Positions 5,215 to 7,721 of a stretch of 7,721 nt of DNA are shown here, piece by piece. Positions within the stretch are counted from its first letter, which is position 1. Each line of letters opens with the position of its first letter. Source of the DNA: Streptosporangiaceae bacterium (GTDB taxonomy: Bacteria > Actinomycetota > Actinomycetes > Streptosporangiales > Streptosporangiaceae). The DNA is taken from positions 1 through 7,721 of the forward strand of contig JASIBJ010000502.1 in NCBI GenBank assembly GCA_030045215.1, written 5' to 3'. The notes beneath the pieces were generated by a model. That model had not been told where the DNA came from, made no database searches, and worked only from the letters and a program-made list of their open reading frames with translations. Made by a program: the position numbers and the translations under genes.

Positions 5215-7721
5215 ATGAGCAACGACGCCGACCCCATCAGCAAGCCGGCCCTGGACGGGCTGGAGGATAAGTGGACGCAGCGGTGGGCCGAAGCTCGTGT
5301 AGTACAAGTTTGACCGTTCCACCGCTCGCGACGACGTCTATGCCATCGACACTCCCCCGCTGACGGCCAGCGGGTCGCTGCATCTCGGCCACGCGTTCTC
5401 TTACACCCACACCGACGTAATCGCGCGCTATCAGCGCATGCGCGGCAAAGACGTGTTCTACCCGGTCGGCTGGGATGACAACGGCCTGGCCACCGAGCGG
5501 CGGGTGCAGAACTACTACGGCGTCCGGTGCGACCCCTCGCTGCCGTACCAGCCCGGCCTCTCGCCGCCCGCCCGCGGCGGCGAGCGCGACCTCTCGCCCG
5601 CCGACCAGATCCCGGTGTCCCGCCGCAACTTCGTGGAGTTGTGCCGGCAACTCACCGCGCTGGACGAGCGGGCTTACGCGCAGGCCTGGCAGCGGCTTGG
5701 CCTGTCGATGGACTGGGAGATCAGCTACCGCACCGTCGACGAGCAGGTGCAGAAGGCCTCCCAGATCGCCTTCCTGCGCAACCTGGCCAGGGGCGAGGCC
5801 TATCAGGCCGAGGCGCCGGCCCTGTGGGACGTGACCTTCGGCTCAGCCGTGGCGCAGGCCGAGATCGAGGACCGCGAGGTGCCGGGCACGTTCATTACGC
5901 TCGCGTTCGGCCTGCACTCCACCATGCCGGGAACGAAGTCGGGCCCGGCCAGTGCCGCCACCGCCGGCGGGCGGTCCTCGGTGACTATCGCCACGACCAG
6001 GCCCGAGCTGCTACCGGCCTGCGTGGCACTGGTCGCCCATCCCGATGACGAGCGCTACCGTGATCTGTTCGGATCGAGCGCGATCACCCCCGTGTTCGGC
6101 GTGCCGGTGCCGATCCTCGCCCACCGGCTGGCCGAGCCGGACAAGGGCACGGGCCTGGTCATGGTCTGCACGTTCGGCGACATGACCGACGTGGCCTGGT
6201 GGCGGGACCTGCAGCTGGAAACCCGCCCGGTGATCGGGAAGGACGGCAGGCTGCTCACACAGCCCCCGCCGGGGATCACCAGCGAGGGCGGCCTGCGCGC
6301 GTACGGGCAGCTGGCCGGGCAGACCGCGAAGTTGGCCCGCCAGCAGATGACGGTCTTGCTGCACGAGGCCGGCGCGATCCGCGGCGAGCCGGAGCCGATC
6401 CGGCACGTGGTGAAGTTCTATGAGTACGGCCAGGTGCCGCTCGAGATCATCACCACTCGCCAGTGGTACGTCACGAACGGCAGCCGTTCGCCCGACCTGC
6501 GGGACACCCTGCTGGCCCGCGGCCGCGAGTTGCGCTGGCATCCCGAGCACATGCGCAGCAGGTACGAGCACTGGATCGAGGGCCTGACTGGTGACTGGCT
6601 GATCAGCCGCCAGCGCTACAACGGGGTGCCGATCCCCGTGTGGTACCGGCTGGACGCGAACGGCCAGCCCATCAGGGACAAGCCCATCGTGCCGACGGAG
6701 GCGGAGCTGCCCGCCGACCCGGCCACCGACACTCCGGCCGGCTTCCGGCCGGAGCAGCGGGGCGTGGCTGGCGGCTTCGCCGCCGACCCGGATGTGATGG
6801 ATACCTGGGCGACCTCGTCGCTGACGCCGCAGATCGCAACCGGCTGGCCGGACGAGCACGACCTGCCCGCGATCGCGTTCGACCTGCGACCGCAGGCGCA
6901 CGAGATCATCAGGACCTGGCTGTTCTATACCGTGCTGAGGTCGCAGCTCGAGTTCAGCGCACTGCCGTGGCGCCATGCCGCGATCTCCGGCTGGATCCTC
7001 GACCCGGACCGGAAAAAGATGTCCAAGTCCAAGGGCAACGCCGTGACCCCGATGGACCTGCTCCGTGAGCACGGCACCGATGCGGTCAGGTACTGGTCGG
7101 CCAGCGCCCGGCTCGGAGTGGACACCGCGTTCGATGTGGGCCAGCTGAAGATAGGCCGCCGGCTGGCCATCAAGATCCTCAACGCGACGCGGTTCGCGCT
7201 CGGCATCGGCCAGGACCCGGCCACGGCCATCACCGAGCCCATCGACCAGGCGCTTGTGCGCCGGCTGGCGACGCTCACACGACGGTGCACGATGGCGCTC
7301 GCGGACTACGACCACGCGACCGCCCTGGAGCAGGCCGAGCGATTCTTCTGGTTCTTCTGCGATGACTATCTGGAGCTGGTTAAACCGCGCGCGTACGGTG
7401 AGCACGGCGCGCAATCAGCCGGCTCGGCGGTGGCCACTCTCCGGCTCGGGCTCTCGGTCCTGCTGCGGCTGCTCGCCCCGTTCCTGCCGTTCGCGACCGA
7501 GGAGGCCTGGTCGTGGTGGCAGCAGGGGTCGATCCACCGGGCCCCCTGGCCGGACGCCGATGAACTCGCCCCGCTGGCCGGGATGGGCGACGAGAGCGTG
7601 CTCACCGCCGCCGTGGCGGCAATTGCCGCGATCAGGAAGGCGAAGTCGCAAGCAAGGGTGGGGATGAAGCAGCCGGTGCTTCGCCTGATCGTGACCGGCG
7701 ACGCTCATGACCTCGATGCGT
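5215..7721 (+). CDS. valS: Valine--tRNA ligase, one apparent frameshift, 3' end beyond window
   Basis: This class I aminoacyl-tRNA synthetase charges tRNA-Val with valine. The ATG at 5215 gives 29 residues (ending W-A-E-A-R-V), then the frame would stop at 5311-5313. Skipping one base at 5302 continues directly as Y-K-F-D-R and stays open to the window end, 835 residues in all. Corrected numbering: H56-L-G-H59 (HIGH motif), W86-D-D-N-G, T260-T-R-P-E at the editing domain, a C-T-F-G-D-x-T-D-V block, K601-M-S-K-S605, and the anticodon-binding helical domain from about 650. The G-W-D-D-N-G and C-T-F-G-D blocks mark the archaeal/rickettsial-like type present in some Actinobacteria, not the common bacterial form with W-Q-P-G-x-D-H-A-G. 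Two substitutions stand out near the active site: P-P-L-T-A-S-G where P-P-P-T-V-S-G is usual, and G-L-A-T-E for G-L-P-T-E. It diverges from the aldo/keto reductase. Because over 2,400 bases remain open after the shift, a base-call or assembly error is more likely than decay. Confidence 0.92.
5299..5303 (+). other. valS: Apparent +1 frameshift in valS
   Basis: The upstream frame reads GCT CGT GTA and the downstream frame resumes at TAC AAG TTT GAC, leaving G5302 as one extra base. Removing it gives A-R-V-Y-K-F-D-R, which fits the W-x(4)-V-Y-x-F-D-R spacing of related enzymes without a gap. The downstream frame cannot start locally, because TAG (5300-5302) immediately precedes it and the first ATG in that frame is about 135 bases on, past the HIGH motif. 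No slippery heptamer is present. Confidence 0.85.

Noticed and set aside
5296..5313. Programmed ribosomal frameshifting in valS
   Set aside because: There is no slippery heptamer or Shine-Dalgarno-like stimulator, and no known precedent for this gene family. A single-base insertion explains the data more simply.
6011..7414. 467-codon open frame on the minus strand opposite valS
   Set aside because: It lies wholly antisense to conserved synthetase domains and is rich in Arg, Val, Gly, Pro and His with no recognisable motif. Long antisense frames are expected in GC-rich coding DNA.

Overview
The window is GC-rich coding DNA, packed with genes and with short intergenic gaps. It looks chromosomal and actinobacterial. 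Three things point that way: a maleylpyruvate-isomerase/DinB-type enzyme of the mycothiol-dependent family, a luciferase-like oxidoreductase of the kind that uses coenzyme F420, and a valyl-tRNA synthetase of the archaeal/rickettsial-like type found in part of the Actinobacteria. Genus cannot be read from the sequence. I see no mobile element, CRISPR array, tRNA or rRNA, and no gene-free stretch above about 115 bases.

Layout, left to right: (1) the N-terminal 173 residues of a cytochrome P450 on the minus strand, cut by the window edge; (2) a MarR-family regulator on the minus strand, upstream of the P450; (3) an AT-rich divergent control region; (4) a D-amino acid oxidase on the plus strand; (5) a mycothiol-dependent-type DinB/maleylpyruvate isomerase family protein on the minus strand, convergent with the oxidase; (6) an F420-type luciferase-like oxidoreductase on the plus strand; (7) an aldo/keto reductase on the minus strand, convergent with the previous gene; (8) a structured divergent gap; (9) valS on the plus strand, open to the right edge but with an apparent single-base insertion after codon 29.

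From the MarR gene onward the genes alternate in strand, so only MarR-P450 could form an operon. The five enzymes before valS are all redox or detoxification types (P450, D-amino acid oxidase, mycothiol enzyme, F420 oxidoreductase, aldo/keto reductase). Nothing in the sequence links them to one pathway, and this looks like an ordinary accessory redox neighbourhood beside a housekeeping gene.

The points most worth checking are the valS frameshift and which valS this genome depends on, the leaderless-type promoters that fix the starts of the oxidase and valS, the AT-rich candidate MarR operator, and the hairpin flanked by 8-bp direct repeats between the aldo/keto reductase and valS. I found no convincing evidence of a new biological system.
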